From: Myxococcales bacterium
GTDB lineage: Bacteria > Myxococcota_A > Polyangia > Polyangiales > Polyangiaceae
Assembly (NCBI GenBank): GCA_016706225.1
Contig: JADJKB010000003.1
Span: 1,116,001-1,180,000 of the forward strand
Length of the DNA stretch: 64,000 nucleotides
Reading direction: 5' to 3'
The notes beneath the pieces were generated by a model. That model did no database searches. It was given only the letters and a program-made list of their open reading frames with translations, and was not told the DNA's origin. Made by a program: the position numbers and the translations under genes. Positions 35,570-43,529 of the stretch are shown here, piece by piece (position 1 is the stretch's first letter; every line of letters begins with the position of its first letter).

Positions 35570-36841
35570 GTGACTGCTGCTGCGCGTGACCGCGTCCTCG
35601 AAGCAGTTCGAGGGGCGACGGATGAGCTGATCGAGCTGACCTGTGCACTCGTGCGTGTGCCCACCGTCAACCCACCGGGCGAGAACTATCGCGACGCCGC
35701 CGAGCTGCTCGGCAAGCAGCTCGCACAGAGTGGCTACGAGATCAGTTATCACGACGCCGAGGGGCGCCCGGAGCACACGGTCGCCCACCCACGCGTGAAC
35801 GTGCTCGGTCGTCTGGGTGGGAACGCTCACCCCGCCGTGCACCTGAACGGTCATCTCGACGTGGTTCCGGCCAATCGGGGCTGGAGCGTCGAGCCATTCG
35901 CCGCCGTGGTGAAGAACGGCAAGATCTACGGGCGTGGCACCGCCGACATGAAGGCCGGCATCGCCGCCGCGGTGTACGCAGTCGAAGCCCTGCGGCGCGC
36001 CGACCTCACGCTCCGCGGCAGCGTCGAAATCTCCGGCACCATCGACGAAGAGAGCGGGGGGCAGGCCGGGGTGGCGTGGCTGTGTGAGCGAGGGGTGATC
36101 CGCCGCGAGCGGGTCGATCACGTGATCATCCCGGAGCCACTCAACCCGGACCGCATCTGCATCGGACACCGCGGGGTGTACTGGTTCAAGGTGACCGCCG
36201 AGGGTCGCGTCGCCCACGGCAGCATGCCGTTCCTCGGCGTGAGCGCCATCGACCACCTGGCTCACCTCGTGGAAAGAATGCGGACCGAGCTTCAGCCGGT
36301 GCTGGCCAGCCGCACCACCGCCGTCCCCGTGGTGCCCGAGGGCGCGCGCCACGCAACGCTCAACGTCAACGCCATCCTGGGCGGGCAGGCGGGACGCGAA
36401 CCGCAGACACCGTGCGTGGCGGACCGCGCCGAAGCCATCTTCGACCGGCGCTTCTTGTTCGAGGAGGGCTTCGACGCCGCGCGCGCGGAGATCGTCGAGC
36501 TCTTGGCCCGCGCGACGCGAGAAGACGCGGCGCGGCGCTACACGCTGGAAGATCTCCTGGTGTTCCACCCCGTGCGCACGCCGGAGGGCTCGCCATTGGT
36601 CGCGGCGCTCGAGCGCGCTGTCGCCTCGGTGTACGCACGCCCCGCCACCCTGGTCGCTAGCCCCGGCACCTACGACCACAAACACTTCGCGCGCCTCGGT
36701 GACATCGAAGACTGTGTGGCGTACGGGCCCGGCATCCTCGAGCTGGCGCACCAACCTGACGAATACGTCGCCATCGAAGATCTGGTGCGCGCGACGGAGG
36801 TCATCGCGCTGTCGCTGATCGAGCTCGGTGTGTTCGCCTGA
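35570..36841 (+). CDS. M20-family metallo-amidohydrolase (ArgE/DapE-like)
   Basis: 423 residues from a GTG, cytoplasmic. Di-zinc motifs are intact: NGHLDVVP (H95, D97), GRGTADMKAG (D126), IDEESGG (general base Glu160, Glu161) and the C-terminal YDHKHF with a His ligand. The dimerisation domain lies at about 185-310 (HRGVYWFKVTAEGRVAHGSM). Family members hydrolyse N-acylated amino acids, succinyl-diaminopimelate, N-carbamoyl amino acids or peptides; the substrate here cannot be fixed. Placed between an NCS1 transporter and a beta-ureidopropionase, it may be an N-carbamoyl or N-acyl amino acid hydrolase (inference). It ends 3 bases from the convergent GNAT gene. Confidence 0.85.
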   Translation: MTAAARDRVLEAVRGATDELIELTCALVRVPTVNPPGENYRDAAELLGKQLAQSGYEISYHDAEGRPEHTVAHPRVNVLGRLGGNAHPAVHLNGHLDVVPANRGWSVEPFAAVVKNGKIYGRGTADMKAGIAAAVYAVEALRRADLTLRGSVEISGTIDEESGGQAGVAWLCERGVIRRERVDHVIIPEPLNPDRICIGHRGVYWFKVTAEGRVAHGSMPFLGVSAIDHLAHLVERMRTELQPVLASRTTAVPVVPEGARHATLNVNAILGGQAGREPQTPCVADRAEAIFDRRFLFEEGFDAARAEIVELLARATREDAARRYTLEDLLVFHPVRTPEGSPLVAALERAVASVYARPATLVASPGTYDHKHFARLGDIEDCVAYGPGILELAHQPDEYVAIEDLVRATEVIALSLIELGVFA

Positions 36842-36844
36842 GCC

Positions 36845-37330
36845 TCAGTCCGCGCCACCACGAGTCATTTCCAGCAAGGTCGGCCGAAAACCAGCTGCGG
36901 CAAACAACGCCTGCGCCGCCGTGTTGTTCACCATCGTCGACAGCAGGATGCGGGGCGCGCCCAGGGTCTCGAGCTCGCGGATCAGCGCTTCGACCAACAG
37001 CCGACCGGCGCCCGTTCGACGCGCCGAGCTCTCGACAAACACGTCGTGGATTGCGCCGTGAGCATCCAAGAGCAGGTTCCAGTCGCGCCCTTCGAGGGTT
37101 CCGTAGGCGTACCCGATGATGTGTGCGTCGAGCTCCGCCACCAAGATGCGAGCGTGCTCACGTGCGAGCTCGCGTCGGAACCAGCTTTCGTAACCTTCCT
37201 CGACACCGTCGACGAGCAGGAAGCGTCCGGGATCGACGGCGTGGTGCATGCGCACCAGCTCCGCCGCCAGCACCGCTGCGCGCGGCAAGTCGCTCGGCGT
37301 AGCTCGGCGAATCACCGGCGCGGTGGGCAT
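36845..37330 (-). CDS. GNAT-family N-acetyltransferase
   Basis: 161 residues from the ATG at 37330; the frame extends further upstream but overlaps the neighbour and is not used. GNAT motifs: IRRATPSDLPRAAVLAAEL at the N-terminus, central IIGYAYGTLEGRDWNLLLDA, then the acetyl-CoA loop VFVESSARRTGAGRLLVEAL (R/Q-x-x-G-x-G/A pattern is RRTGAG) and the final TMVNNTAAQALFAAAGFRPT. Acceptor unknown. It lies 7 bases after the stop of the Zn-ribbon gene in the same direction, so they are probably co-transcribed. Convergent with the M20 gene. Confidence 0.85.
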   Translation of the reverse strand: MPTAPVIRRATPSDLPRAAVLAAELVRMHHAVDPGRFLLVDGVEEGYESWFRRELAREHARILVAELDAHIIGYAYGTLEGRDWNLLLDAHGAIHDVFVESSARRTGAGRLLVEALIRELETLGAPRILLSTMVNNTAAQALFAAAGFRPTLLEMTRGGAD

Positions 37331-37337
37331 GCAGTCT

Positions 37338-37739
37338 TCACTTGGGCGGCGGCGGCGCGCCGTACAGCGTGCGCACTTCGCCCGGATCCTTGATGGCTTC
37401 GGGCGGAGGTTCGTCCGGTGCCATGCCGTACATCGGCGCGGGGTTGCCCTCGTCCTCGCCCGCACCGAGTCCAGCGTCGGGGCCCTGTTCGTCCGGCGGC
37501 GGTCCACCGTAGACCGGCGCTGGCCCGGGGCCAGGGCCAGGACCTGCACCCGGGCTGCCCGCACAAGCCGTTGCAAGCGCTGCACCGAAAGCGATTCGCG
37601 CTGCGCGCGAGAGACGGGAGACATCGGGAACTTCCCTCGGCGCCTCGAGCGGCAGCGCCGCCGAACAAAATGGGCAGGCCGCTTCGGTGTACCGGACGTG
37701 TCGTTCACACTCCGGGCAGGGTCGTAGGGTGGCGAGCAT
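37338..37739 (-). CDS. Small zinc-ribbon protein with membrane segment and Pro/Gly-rich tail
   Basis: 133 residues from the ATG at 37739. Near the N-terminus is a zinc ribbon (CPECERHVRYTEAACPFC, C-x2-C-x12-C-x2-C type). A hydrophobic stretch (about 46-58, RIAFGAALATACAG) is followed by a Pro/Gly-rich tail (GPGPGPGPAPVYGGPP and the repeated APMYG/APPP). Such zinc-ribbon plus single-membrane-segment proteins are typical in myxobacteria, with unknown function. It is the likely first gene of a two-gene unit with the GNAT gene and is divergent from the beta-ureidopropionase gene. An in-frame start at 37802 is less likely. Confidence 0.65.
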   Translation of the reverse strand: MLATLRPCPECERHVRYTEAACPFCSAALPLEAPREVPDVSRLSRAARIAFGAALATACAGSPGAGPGPGPGPAPVYGGPPPDEQGPDAGLGAGEDEGNPAPMYGMAPDEPPPEAIKDPGEVRTLYGAPPPPK

Positions 37740-37915
37740 GGTTCTTCCGATCGGTTGAGTCCCCGAGAATAACTCGATCGATGCTTTGAACGCACTGAAC
37801 ATCGGAGCGCCAGCGAAACTCGCCGGATCCTCGTGCGTCCGCGCCGTCGCCGCTCCGCGCGATTAAGTCGCTGGTGCTCGGCTCGGGCCTGCGTATTCTA
37901 CGCGCCAATTCACTT

Positions 37916-37933
37916 CTCGGAGTCCACTCCGAG
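37916..37933 (+). promoter_or_regulatory. Inverted repeat in the leader of the beta-ureidopropionase gene
   Basis: Perfect 8-bp arms CTCGGAGT and ACTCCGAG with a 2-base gap, directly before the ribosome site (GGGAGG) of the gene at 37948. A possible -10 box TATTCT lies at 37894-37899. Could be an operator or an RNA hairpin near the ribosome site. Confidence 0.45.
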
Positions 37934-37947
37934 GGAGGACGCGAGCC

Positions 37948-38814
37948 ATGCCCCAGATTGTTCGTTGCGGTTTGATTCAGTGTGCCAACGCCCTCAACGA
38001 CGAGAGCGCACCGGTCAAGAAGATCCAGGAGGCGATGCTCGCCAAACACATGCCGTTCATCGAAGAGGCGGCGAAGAAGGGCGTGCAGATCCTGGGACTG
38101 CAGGAGATCTTCAACGGTCCGTACTTCTGTCCGAGCCAGGACAAACGCTGGTACGAGGCCGCCGAGTCCATTCCGGGCCCGAGCACCGAGATGTTCCAGG
38201 CCATCGCCAAGAAACACGGCATGGCCATCGTGCTGCCGCTGTACGAACAAGAGATGCGCGGCGTGTTCTACAACACCGCTGCCGTGATCGACGCCGACGG
38301 CAAGTACCTCGGCAAGTATCGCAAACAGCACATCCCGCAGGTCTCGGGCTTCTGGGAGAAGTACTTCTTCCGTCCCGGCAACGGCGGCTACCCGGTGTTC
38401 CAGACGGCGTTCGCCAAGGTCGGCGTCTACATCTGTTACGATCGCCACTTCCCCGAGGGTGCGCGCTGCCTCGGCCTGAACGGCGCCGAGATCGTCTTCA
38501 ACCCGAGCGCGACCGTGGCCGGCCTCTCGCAGTACCTGTGGAAGATCGAGCAGCCCGCCCACGCGGTGGCGAACGGGTACTACGTCGCCGCGTCGAACCG
38601 CGTCGGCACCGAGGCGCCCTGGAACATCGGCAAGTTCTACGGCAACTCGTACTTCGTCAACCCGCGCGGCGAGATCATCGCCGAGGCGAGCGAGGACATG
38701 GACGAGCTGGTCGTTGCCGATCTCGATCTGAACCTCATCGAGGAGGTCCGCCAGACCTGGCAGTTCTTCCGCGATCGCCGCCCGGACGCTTACGAAGAGC
38801 TCGTTCGGCCCTGA
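37948..38814 (+). CDS. Beta-ureidopropionase (N-carbamoyl-beta-alanine amidohydrolase), nitrilase superfamily
   Basis: 288 residues, cytoplasmic. The nitrilase catalytic triad is present: Glu53 (LQEIF), Lys126 (KYRKQHIP) and Cys163 (VYICYDRHFPEG). The surrounding motifs (NGPYFCPSQDKRWYEAAE, VSGFWEKYFFRPGN, VANGYYVAASNRVG) fit the beta-ureidopropionase subgroup rather than nitrilases or omega-amidases. It splits N-carbamoyl-beta-alanine into beta-alanine, CO2 and ammonia, the last step of reductive uracil breakdown. GGGAGG lies upstream of the ATG. It is preceded by an inverted repeat and followed by two hairpins. The products would feed the aminotransferase and the MmsA-like dehydrogenase further on. 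Confidence 0.9.
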   Translation: MPQIVRCGLIQCANALNDESAPVKKIQEAMLAKHMPFIEEAAKKGVQILGLQEIFNGPYFCPSQDKRWYEAAESIPGPSTEMFQAIAKKHGMAIVLPLYEQEMRGVFYNTAAVIDADGKYLGKYRKQHIPQVSGFWEKYFFRPGNGGYPVFQTAFAKVGVYICYDRHFPEGARCLGLNGAEIVFNPSATVAGLSQYLWKIEQPAHAVANGYYVAASNRVGTEAPWNIGKFYGNSYFVNPRGEIIAEASEDMDELVVADLDLNLIEEVRQTWQFFRDRRPDAYEELVRP

Positions 38815-38821
38815 GTGCGGC

Positions 38822-38852
38822 CGAGCCCGAGAGCTTCGGGTTCTCGGGCTCG
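38822..38852 (+). terminator. Hairpin after the beta-ureidopropionase gene
   Basis: Perfect 11-pair stem CGAGCCCGAGA / TCTCGGGCTCG with a 9-base loop, starting 8 bases after the stop codon. No T-run follows; a termination or mRNA-end role is likely by position. Confidence 0.55.
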
Positions 38853-38868
38853 TCGCCTCGAGCGCGTG

Positions 38869-38893
38869 AGACTCGGATGATTCGTCCGAGTCT
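38869..38893 (+). promoter_or_regulatory. Second inverted repeat, before the adenylate cyclase gene
   Basis: Perfect 9-bp arms AGACTCGGA and TCCGAGTCT with a 7-base loop. It contains CTCGGA-N7-TCCGAG, nearly the same half-sites as CTCGGA-N6-TCCGAG before the upstream gene. It could be a second terminator stem or a binding site. Confidence 0.45.
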
Positions 38894-38921
38894 GGGCAGA
38901 GCGCGCTGTTATGCTTTCCAG

Positions 38922-40052
38922 GTGGCGATTCTGGATTGGCTGACGAGCCCGGAGGTGGCCCGCCTCGACGGCGCGGCCTTCATCGGCGCGGTGGGCGAAC
39001 ACCTGGGAGAGCTCGGCGTGCCGGCCTGGCGCATCAGCTCGAGCTTCTCGTCCATCCACCCCGAAGTCGCCTTCTACAACGTGCGCTGGGAGGCAGGTGG
39101 CGTGGCGGTGCTGGGACTCAGGTCGCAGTCCATCGTGACCTCGCCGTTCTACACGGATAGCCCCGTCGCCCGCGTCTACCAGGATCGAATTGCGGAGCTG
39201 CGCCGTCGCTTGACCGGACCCGAGGCTCAGCTCGACTTCCCGATCTGCCGCGAGCTGGCCGAGCTCGGCGCCACCGACTACCTGGTGCAACACCTGCGCA
39301 TCGGCGGGGGCCGGCGCGGATACATCTCGTACGCCACGCGTGAGCCCGGCGGGTTCCCGGACTCGGCTCTCGAGCTCCTGCGCGAGCTGCTCGCCCCGCT
39401 GTCCCTCGCTGTGGAGGTTCGCTGCCTGGAGTTCACGATGCAGAGTCTGCTCCAAGTATACCTGGGAGGTAGCGCGTCCGAGCGCGTCCTGTCAGGAGCA
39501 GTCACTCGGGGCTCGGGTGTGCCCATCGAGGCTGCCATTTGGTACTGCGACCTGCGCGGTTTCACGACGCTCTCCGATCGCCAGCCTGCGGCCCAGGTGG
39601 TGGCGATCCTGGATCGATACTTCGAGGTCGTGGCGGGCCCGATCGACGGCCACGGCGGGGAGATCTTGAAGTTCATCGGTGACGCGGTGCTCGCGATCTT
39701 TCCGGTGACCACGGACCGCGGCGAGGCCTGCCGGCGCGCTCTGGCCGCGGCGCGGGCGGCGCTGGACGGGATCCGGGCGCTCGACGAACCCATCGAAATG
39801 GGGCTGGCCCTGCACGTGGGCGAGGTCCTGTTCGGAAACATCGGCGCCCGGGAGCGCCTCGACTTCACCGCGATCGGCGCCGCCGTCAACGAGGTTTGCC
39901 GGGTCGAACCCCTGTGCAAACAGCTGAACCGCTCGCTGCTCCTGACCGGCGCCTTTGCTCAGGCCTGTCCCGATCCCGACTTCGTATCCCTCGGCCCACA
40001 CCAGCTGCGCGGCGTCGCCAGCCCACAAGAGATTTTCGCGCCGCGGTCCTGA
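38922..40052 (+). CDS. Class III adenylate/guanylate cyclase
   Basis: 376 residues from the GTG at 38922 (MAILDWLTSPEVARLDGAAF). An ATG at 38877 is in frame but lies inside a hairpin, so the GTG is preferred. The first 185 residues are not a recognised sensor (a helical-beta region). The cyclase domain covers about 200-370: YCDLRGFTTLSD (first metal Asp), ILKFIGDAVLAIFPV (Lys and second metal Asp) and DFTAIGAAVNEVCRVE (Asp as adenine-specificity residue; Asn and Arg for the transition state). The usual GD before VN is GA here. ATP specificity is likely, giving cAMP. It is cytoplasmic, and sits within the catabolic cluster, but a link is unproven. Confidence 0.87.
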   Translation: MAILDWLTSPEVARLDGAAFIGAVGEHLGELGVPAWRISSSFSSIHPEVAFYNVRWEAGGVAVLGLRSQSIVTSPFYTDSPVARVYQDRIAELRRRLTGPEAQLDFPICRELAELGATDYLVQHLRIGGGRRGYISYATREPGGFPDSALELLRELLAPLSLAVEVRCLEFTMQSLLQVYLGGSASERVLSGAVTRGSGVPIEAAIWYCDLRGFTTLSDRQPAAQVVAILDRYFEVVAGPIDGHGGEILKFIGDAVLAIFPVTTDRGEACRRALAAARAALDGIRALDEPIEMGLALHVGEVLFGNIGARERLDFTAIGAAVNEVCRVEPLCKQLNRSLLLTGAFAQACPDPDFVSLGPHQLRGVASPQEIFAPRS

Positions 40053-40060
40053 TGGAAGCC

Positions 40061-40078
40061 CGGACGCATCTGCGTCCG
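40061..40078. promoter_or_regulatory. Inverted repeat upstream of the MmsA-like gene
   Basis: Perfect arms CGGACGCA and TGCGTCCG with a 2-base gap, 9 bases after the cyclase stop and 157 bases before the next start. No T-run; may be a terminator stem or an operator. Confidence 0.35.
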
Positions 40079-40235
40079 AGCACTGAACGGTCTCTCGGGC
40101 TTGAAGGACGCGGGGGCTCGCGTCATGCTTCGCGCCTCGCCCGGGCGCGTGTCAGTTGACCGCGAGCCCGAGTCACCGATCCGGTTCGGTCGCACCACCC
40201 CACGCGCACCGTTCCCTTGTGAGGAGTAAAGCGTC

Positions 40236-41738
40236 ATGAGTACGAGCAAGCTGCCGGCATTTTCCGCCCGTTCCTACGATTTCGTCGAGTACGTTCCGGT
40301 CAAGAACTGGATCGGCGGCGAGTGGCGCGACGCCACCACGCAGAAGACCATCCCGGTGGAGAACCCGCGGCACGGCAAGGCCATGTCCAACGTGCCCATC
40401 TCGGGTGCGGAAGACGTCGACCTCGCGGTGAAGGCCGCCGAGCGCGCGCAGAAGAGCTGGCGTGAGGTTCCGATGCGTGAGCGCGCGCAGGTGTTCTACC
40501 GGCTCAAAGCGCTGATGGAGCGCGACCTCGAAGAGCTCGCGTGGCTCGTGACCCACGAGAACGGCAAACCCATCGAAGAGGCGCGGGCGAGCGTCGAGAA
40601 GGGCATCGAGTGCGCGGAGTTCGGCGCCGCGCTGCCGAACGGTGGCGGCGCGGGCGAACAGCTCGAGGTGAGCCGTGGTGTCTTGTGCAAGGAGATCCAC
40701 GAGCCCCTCGGCGTGGTGGCGGGCATCACGCCCTTCAACTTCCCGATCATGGTCCCCCTGTGGATGCTGCCGCAGGCCATCGTCGGCGGAAACGCCTTCG
40801 TGCTGAAGCCGAGTGAGCAGGTGCCCATGGGCAGCATGAAGCTCGCCGAGCTACTCAAGGAAGCCGGGCTCCCGGACGGTGTGTTCAACATCGTGAACGG
40901 CTCCGTGGACGTGGTGAACGCCCTGTGTGATCACCCGACCATCCGCGCCATCGGCTTCGTGGGTTCGACCAAGGTCGCGAAGCTCGTGTACGGCCGCGGC
41001 GCCACCTCCGGCAAGGCCATGCTCTGCCTGGGCGGCGCGAAGAACCACCTGATCGTGGCTCCGGACGCCGATCCGAAGGTGAGCGTCGACAACATCGTTG
41101 CCTCCTTCACCGGCTGCACGGGCCAGCGTTGCATGGCGGCCAGTGTGCTCGTTGCGGTCGGCGACGTGGACCACGTGCTCGGACCCATCATCGAGAAGGC
41201 GAAACTACTCGCCCCGGGCAAACAGCTCGGGCCCGTGATCAGCAGCGCGGCGGTGGAGCGCATCGAGCGCTACGTGACCGAGGCGGAGAAGGCGGGCGCC
41301 AAGGTCGTGGTCGATGGCCGCGGTCAGAAGGGCGGCAAGGACGGCTACTGGACCGGCGCCTCCATCATCGACGGGGTGACGCCTGAGATGGGCGCGTGGC
41401 AGGACGAGATCTTCGGGCCGGTGCTGTCCATCTTGCGAGTGAAGAACCTCGACGAGGCCATCGCCATCGAGAACAAGCACCCCTACGGCAACGCCGCGGC
41501 GATCTTCACCACCAGCGGCGCCGTCGCCGACTACGTCACCCACCGGGTCGAGGCCGGCATGGTCGGCGTCAACGTCGGGGTGCCCGTGCCCCGCGAGCCC
41601 TTTGGTTTCGGCGGCTGGAACCACAGCAAGTTCGGGCACGGCAACCTGACGGGCCTCGACGGCTTCCACTTCTGGACGCGACCCCGCAAGGTCACCATGA
41701 AGTGGGATCTGCAACCCGACACGACCTGGATGGGCTGA
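40236..41738 (+). CDS. mmsA: CoA-acylating (methyl)malonate-semialdehyde dehydrogenase
   Basis: 500 residues. It matches the MmsA/IolA subgroup of aldehyde dehydrogenases: N-terminal NWIGGEWRDAT and NPRHGKAMSNVP, GVVAGITPFNFPIMVPLWML, cofactor region FVGSTKVAKLVYGRGA and catalytic Cys299 in GQRCMA. At the position of the usual general-base Glu it reads LGGAKNH, as in CoA-dependent MmsA enzymes. It converts malonate semialdehyde or methylmalonate semialdehyde to acetyl- or propionyl-CoA with NAD and CoA. GAGGAG lies about 10 bases before the ATG. Coupled with beta-ureidopropionase and the aminotransferase it would complete beta-alanine use (inference); valine or inositol breakdown is the alternative. 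Confidence 0.93.
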   Translation: MSTSKLPAFSARSYDFVEYVPVKNWIGGEWRDATTQKTIPVENPRHGKAMSNVPISGAEDVDLAVKAAERAQKSWREVPMRERAQVFYRLKALMERDLEELAWLVTHENGKPIEEARASVEKGIECAEFGAALPNGGGAGEQLEVSRGVLCKEIHEPLGVVAGITPFNFPIMVPLWMLPQAIVGGNAFVLKPSEQVPMGSMKLAELLKEAGLPDGVFNIVNGSVDVVNALCDHPTIRAIGFVGSTKVAKLVYGRGATSGKAMLCLGGAKNHLIVAPDADPKVSVDNIVASFTGCTGQRCMAASVLVAVGDVDHVLGPIIEKAKLLAPGKQLGPVISSAAVERIERYVTEAEKAGAKVVVDGRGQKGGKDGYWTGASIIDGVTPEMGAWQDEIFGPVLSILRVKNLDEAIAIENKHPYGNAAAIFTTSGAVADYVTHRVEAGMVGVNVGVPVPREPFGFGGWNHSKFGHGNLTGLDGFHFWTRPRKVTMKWDLQPDTTWMG

Positions 41739-41744
41739 GATCGC

Positions 41745-43040
41745 CTACCGCACGTAGAGATAGCAGTACGCCGGCAGCACCTGCGGCGACGACGGCATCT
41801 TCGGGATCACTTTGTCCACCAGGCCCCCGGCGTAGTTGCCACAGGAGATGCCGTACTGCGCGAGGCCGATGCCCACCGCGGTATCCGGCGTCGAGCACGA
41901 GTTGGCGTCGCCCGTGTTCGGCTCGTTCATGATCAAACCCAGCCGCACCGCCGCGCCGCTCACCGACCGGCTGAAGCCTTGCAGGTTGCACAGGTCCTGG
42001 TGATAGAGCGGCTGCGCCATCAGAGACAGCCAGTCGTTCTTGTTGACTGAGGTCGCGCTGCCGTTCTGGACGGCGGAGAGCAGCGAGGGCGCGGACTTGC
42101 CAACCTTGACGGCGCGCAGCTTCGAGTCGCGCGGATCCCAGGTCTCGAACCGGAGCTCCGCGAAGGGGAGCGAAGCGTAGCCAGCGAGTTTGGCCTCGGT
42201 GAACTTGGAGTGGTCGTTTCCCGGCGGGGGAGCCGGCGAGGTCTCGTTCAACGGCGTGGCATTCGTCCACAGCGAGCTTCCCCACTCGAATGTCTTCAGT
42301 TTGCCATTTGCTTTCAGCAGCAGCGTCCAGCCTCCGCCGTCCGCGTCCATGTTGCAGTACGCCTGGTAAGGCGGGGCGTTCGCCGAGGCGAGGCTGTACA
42401 CACCGCTCGGGGCGCCGGAGCCGACCAGCTCCTTGCACGACGCCAGGAAACGGCACTGGCCGGCGGTACAGGGTATTTGCGCGCCCGCGTCCGACTTGGG
42501 GCACGCCGTCCCGCAAGCTCCACAGCTCGCCACGTCTTTCGTGAGCTCGGTCTCGCAGCCGTTGCCGGGATCGCCATCACAATCGGAAAACCCTGAGTCG
42601 CAGCTGAACGCACAATTCCCCTCGACGCACTTCGTGCTCGATGCGTGCTCTCCCTTACACTCGCTCCCGCAGGCTCCGCAGTTCTCGAGGCTCTGGTTAA
42701 TGTCCGTCTCGCACTTGTTCGACGGGTCGAGATCACAATCTCGGAACGCTCCGCTGCAGCTCACCTCACACGCGCCCTTGGAGCAGGCCACCGTCGCTCC
42801 GGGCACGTTCAAACACGCATTGCCACACGTGCCGCAGTGCTGTTTGTTGGTCGCGAGCGTCGTCTCGCAGCCGTTGCTCCCGTCGTTGTCGCAGTCGGCC
42901 TTGCCCGGTCCGCACGCTCCGGCGTCGTCTTCGGTGACATCCGAGATCCCGAGACACGCGGCGAGCAGCAGCGTCGAGCCCAGCGCGGCCAACAGGCGCG
43001 AAGCCTGGCGACTTCGGCTGGAAGCACCCGGCTGGCCCAT
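41745..43040 (-). CDS. Cys-rich lipoprotein with fibrinogen-C-like domain
   Basis: 431 residues from the ATG at 43040 (the frame continues upstream but without a plausible signal). A lipoprotein-type signal (RLLAALGSTLLLAAC, Cys29) is followed by three Cys-rich repeats of the myxobacterial form 'CDxDxxNGCET...CGxCGxxC' (about 45-155). The C-terminal 245 residues resemble a fibrinogen-related domain: GAPSGVYSLA, YCNMDADGGGWTLLLKANGK and EWGSSLWTNATPLNE. Bacterial fibrinogen-like domains are generally binding modules for acetylated sugars. It is probably an outer-membrane or surface adhesin (inference). It converges on mmsA with a 6-base gap. Confidence 0.83.
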   Translation of the reverse strand: MGQPGASSRSRQASRLLAALGSTLLLAACLGISDVTEDDAGACGPGKADCDNDGSNGCETTLATNKQHCGTCGNACLNVPGATVACSKGACEVSCSGAFRDCDLDPSNKCETDINQSLENCGACGSECKGEHASSTKCVEGNCAFSCDSGFSDCDGDPGNGCETELTKDVASCGACGTACPKSDAGAQIPCTAGQCRFLASCKELVGSGAPSGVYSLASANAPPYQAYCNMDADGGGWTLLLKANGKLKTFEWGSSLWTNATPLNETSPAPPPGNDHSKFTEAKLAGYASLPFAELRFETWDPRDSKLRAVKVGKSAPSLLSAVQNGSATSVNKNDWLSLMAQPLYHQDLCNLQGFSRSVSGAAVRLGLIMNEPNTGDANSCSTPDTAVGIGLAQYGISCGNYAGGLVDKVIPKMPSSPQVLPAYCYLYVR

Positions 43041-43136
43041 CCGCGAAGGATACGCCCTCCGGGGACGGACTCCGCAAACTTCTGCTGGTCGCACCTCTTT
43101 GGTGCCGCCCGCCGTCGCGGTCCGGAGCCGCACGCG

Positions 43137-43152
43137 GCGCGGAGAGCCGCGC
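43137..43152 (-). terminator. Short hairpin after the decayed gene
   Basis: Six-pair stem GCGCGG / CCGCGC with an AGAG loop, directly beyond the stop at 43153 of the broken gene (read on the minus strand). No T-run. Confidence 0.35.
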
Positions 43153-43529
43153 TCAGTAGCCCGGCAACGGTTCACCAGCGTCGGTTCGCAGATGATTCAT
43201 GCAGACGACCGTGGCTCCATCACACGCGATGGCGTTGGGATTCGCTGGGTCCGGGCTCGCCTCGACCTTGGCTCGATCCCCGTCTTCGGGACCCCAGTTG
43301 AGCTTGAGCTGACGCGCGGATGAATCGAGGGAGAAGCTCACCTTCTGGTAGAGCTCGATCTCGGAGACAACACCGAGCTGTAGTCCTCCGTATCCGCTTC
43401 GTCGAATAGCCAGAGGTCCGCCTCTGCCTTCCACATCCACGCGAAGAAGCCCATCTGCGAGTACATCCTCGACTGCGGGTCCTGCATCTCGCGCTGGAGG
43501 ATTTGCCGCAGGGCCGCCGGCTTGGCTAC
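43153..43529 (-). pseudogene. 3' remnant of a frameshifted gene
   Basis: Two consecutive minus-strand frames carry coding-like sequence. The upstream part (about 43529-43370) reads RQILQREMQDPQSRMYSQ then MGFFAWMWKAEADLWLFDEA, with almost all codons ending in G or C. Near 43370 this bias stops and shifts to the next frame, which reads VVSEIELYQKVSFSLDSSAR and ends DAGEPLPGY at a stop at 43153. Neither frame has a good start (the upstream one begins inside the lipid-kinase gene end). This looks like the tail of a larger gene that lost its 5' part and carries one frameshift. Family not recognised. The stop is followed by a hairpin, supporting an old gene end. Confidence 0.45.

Noticed and set aside
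36366..36638. Minus-strand open frame inside the M20 gene
   Set aside because: It is an Arg/Pro/Ala-rich antisense shadow; the plus-strand gene has all family motifs.
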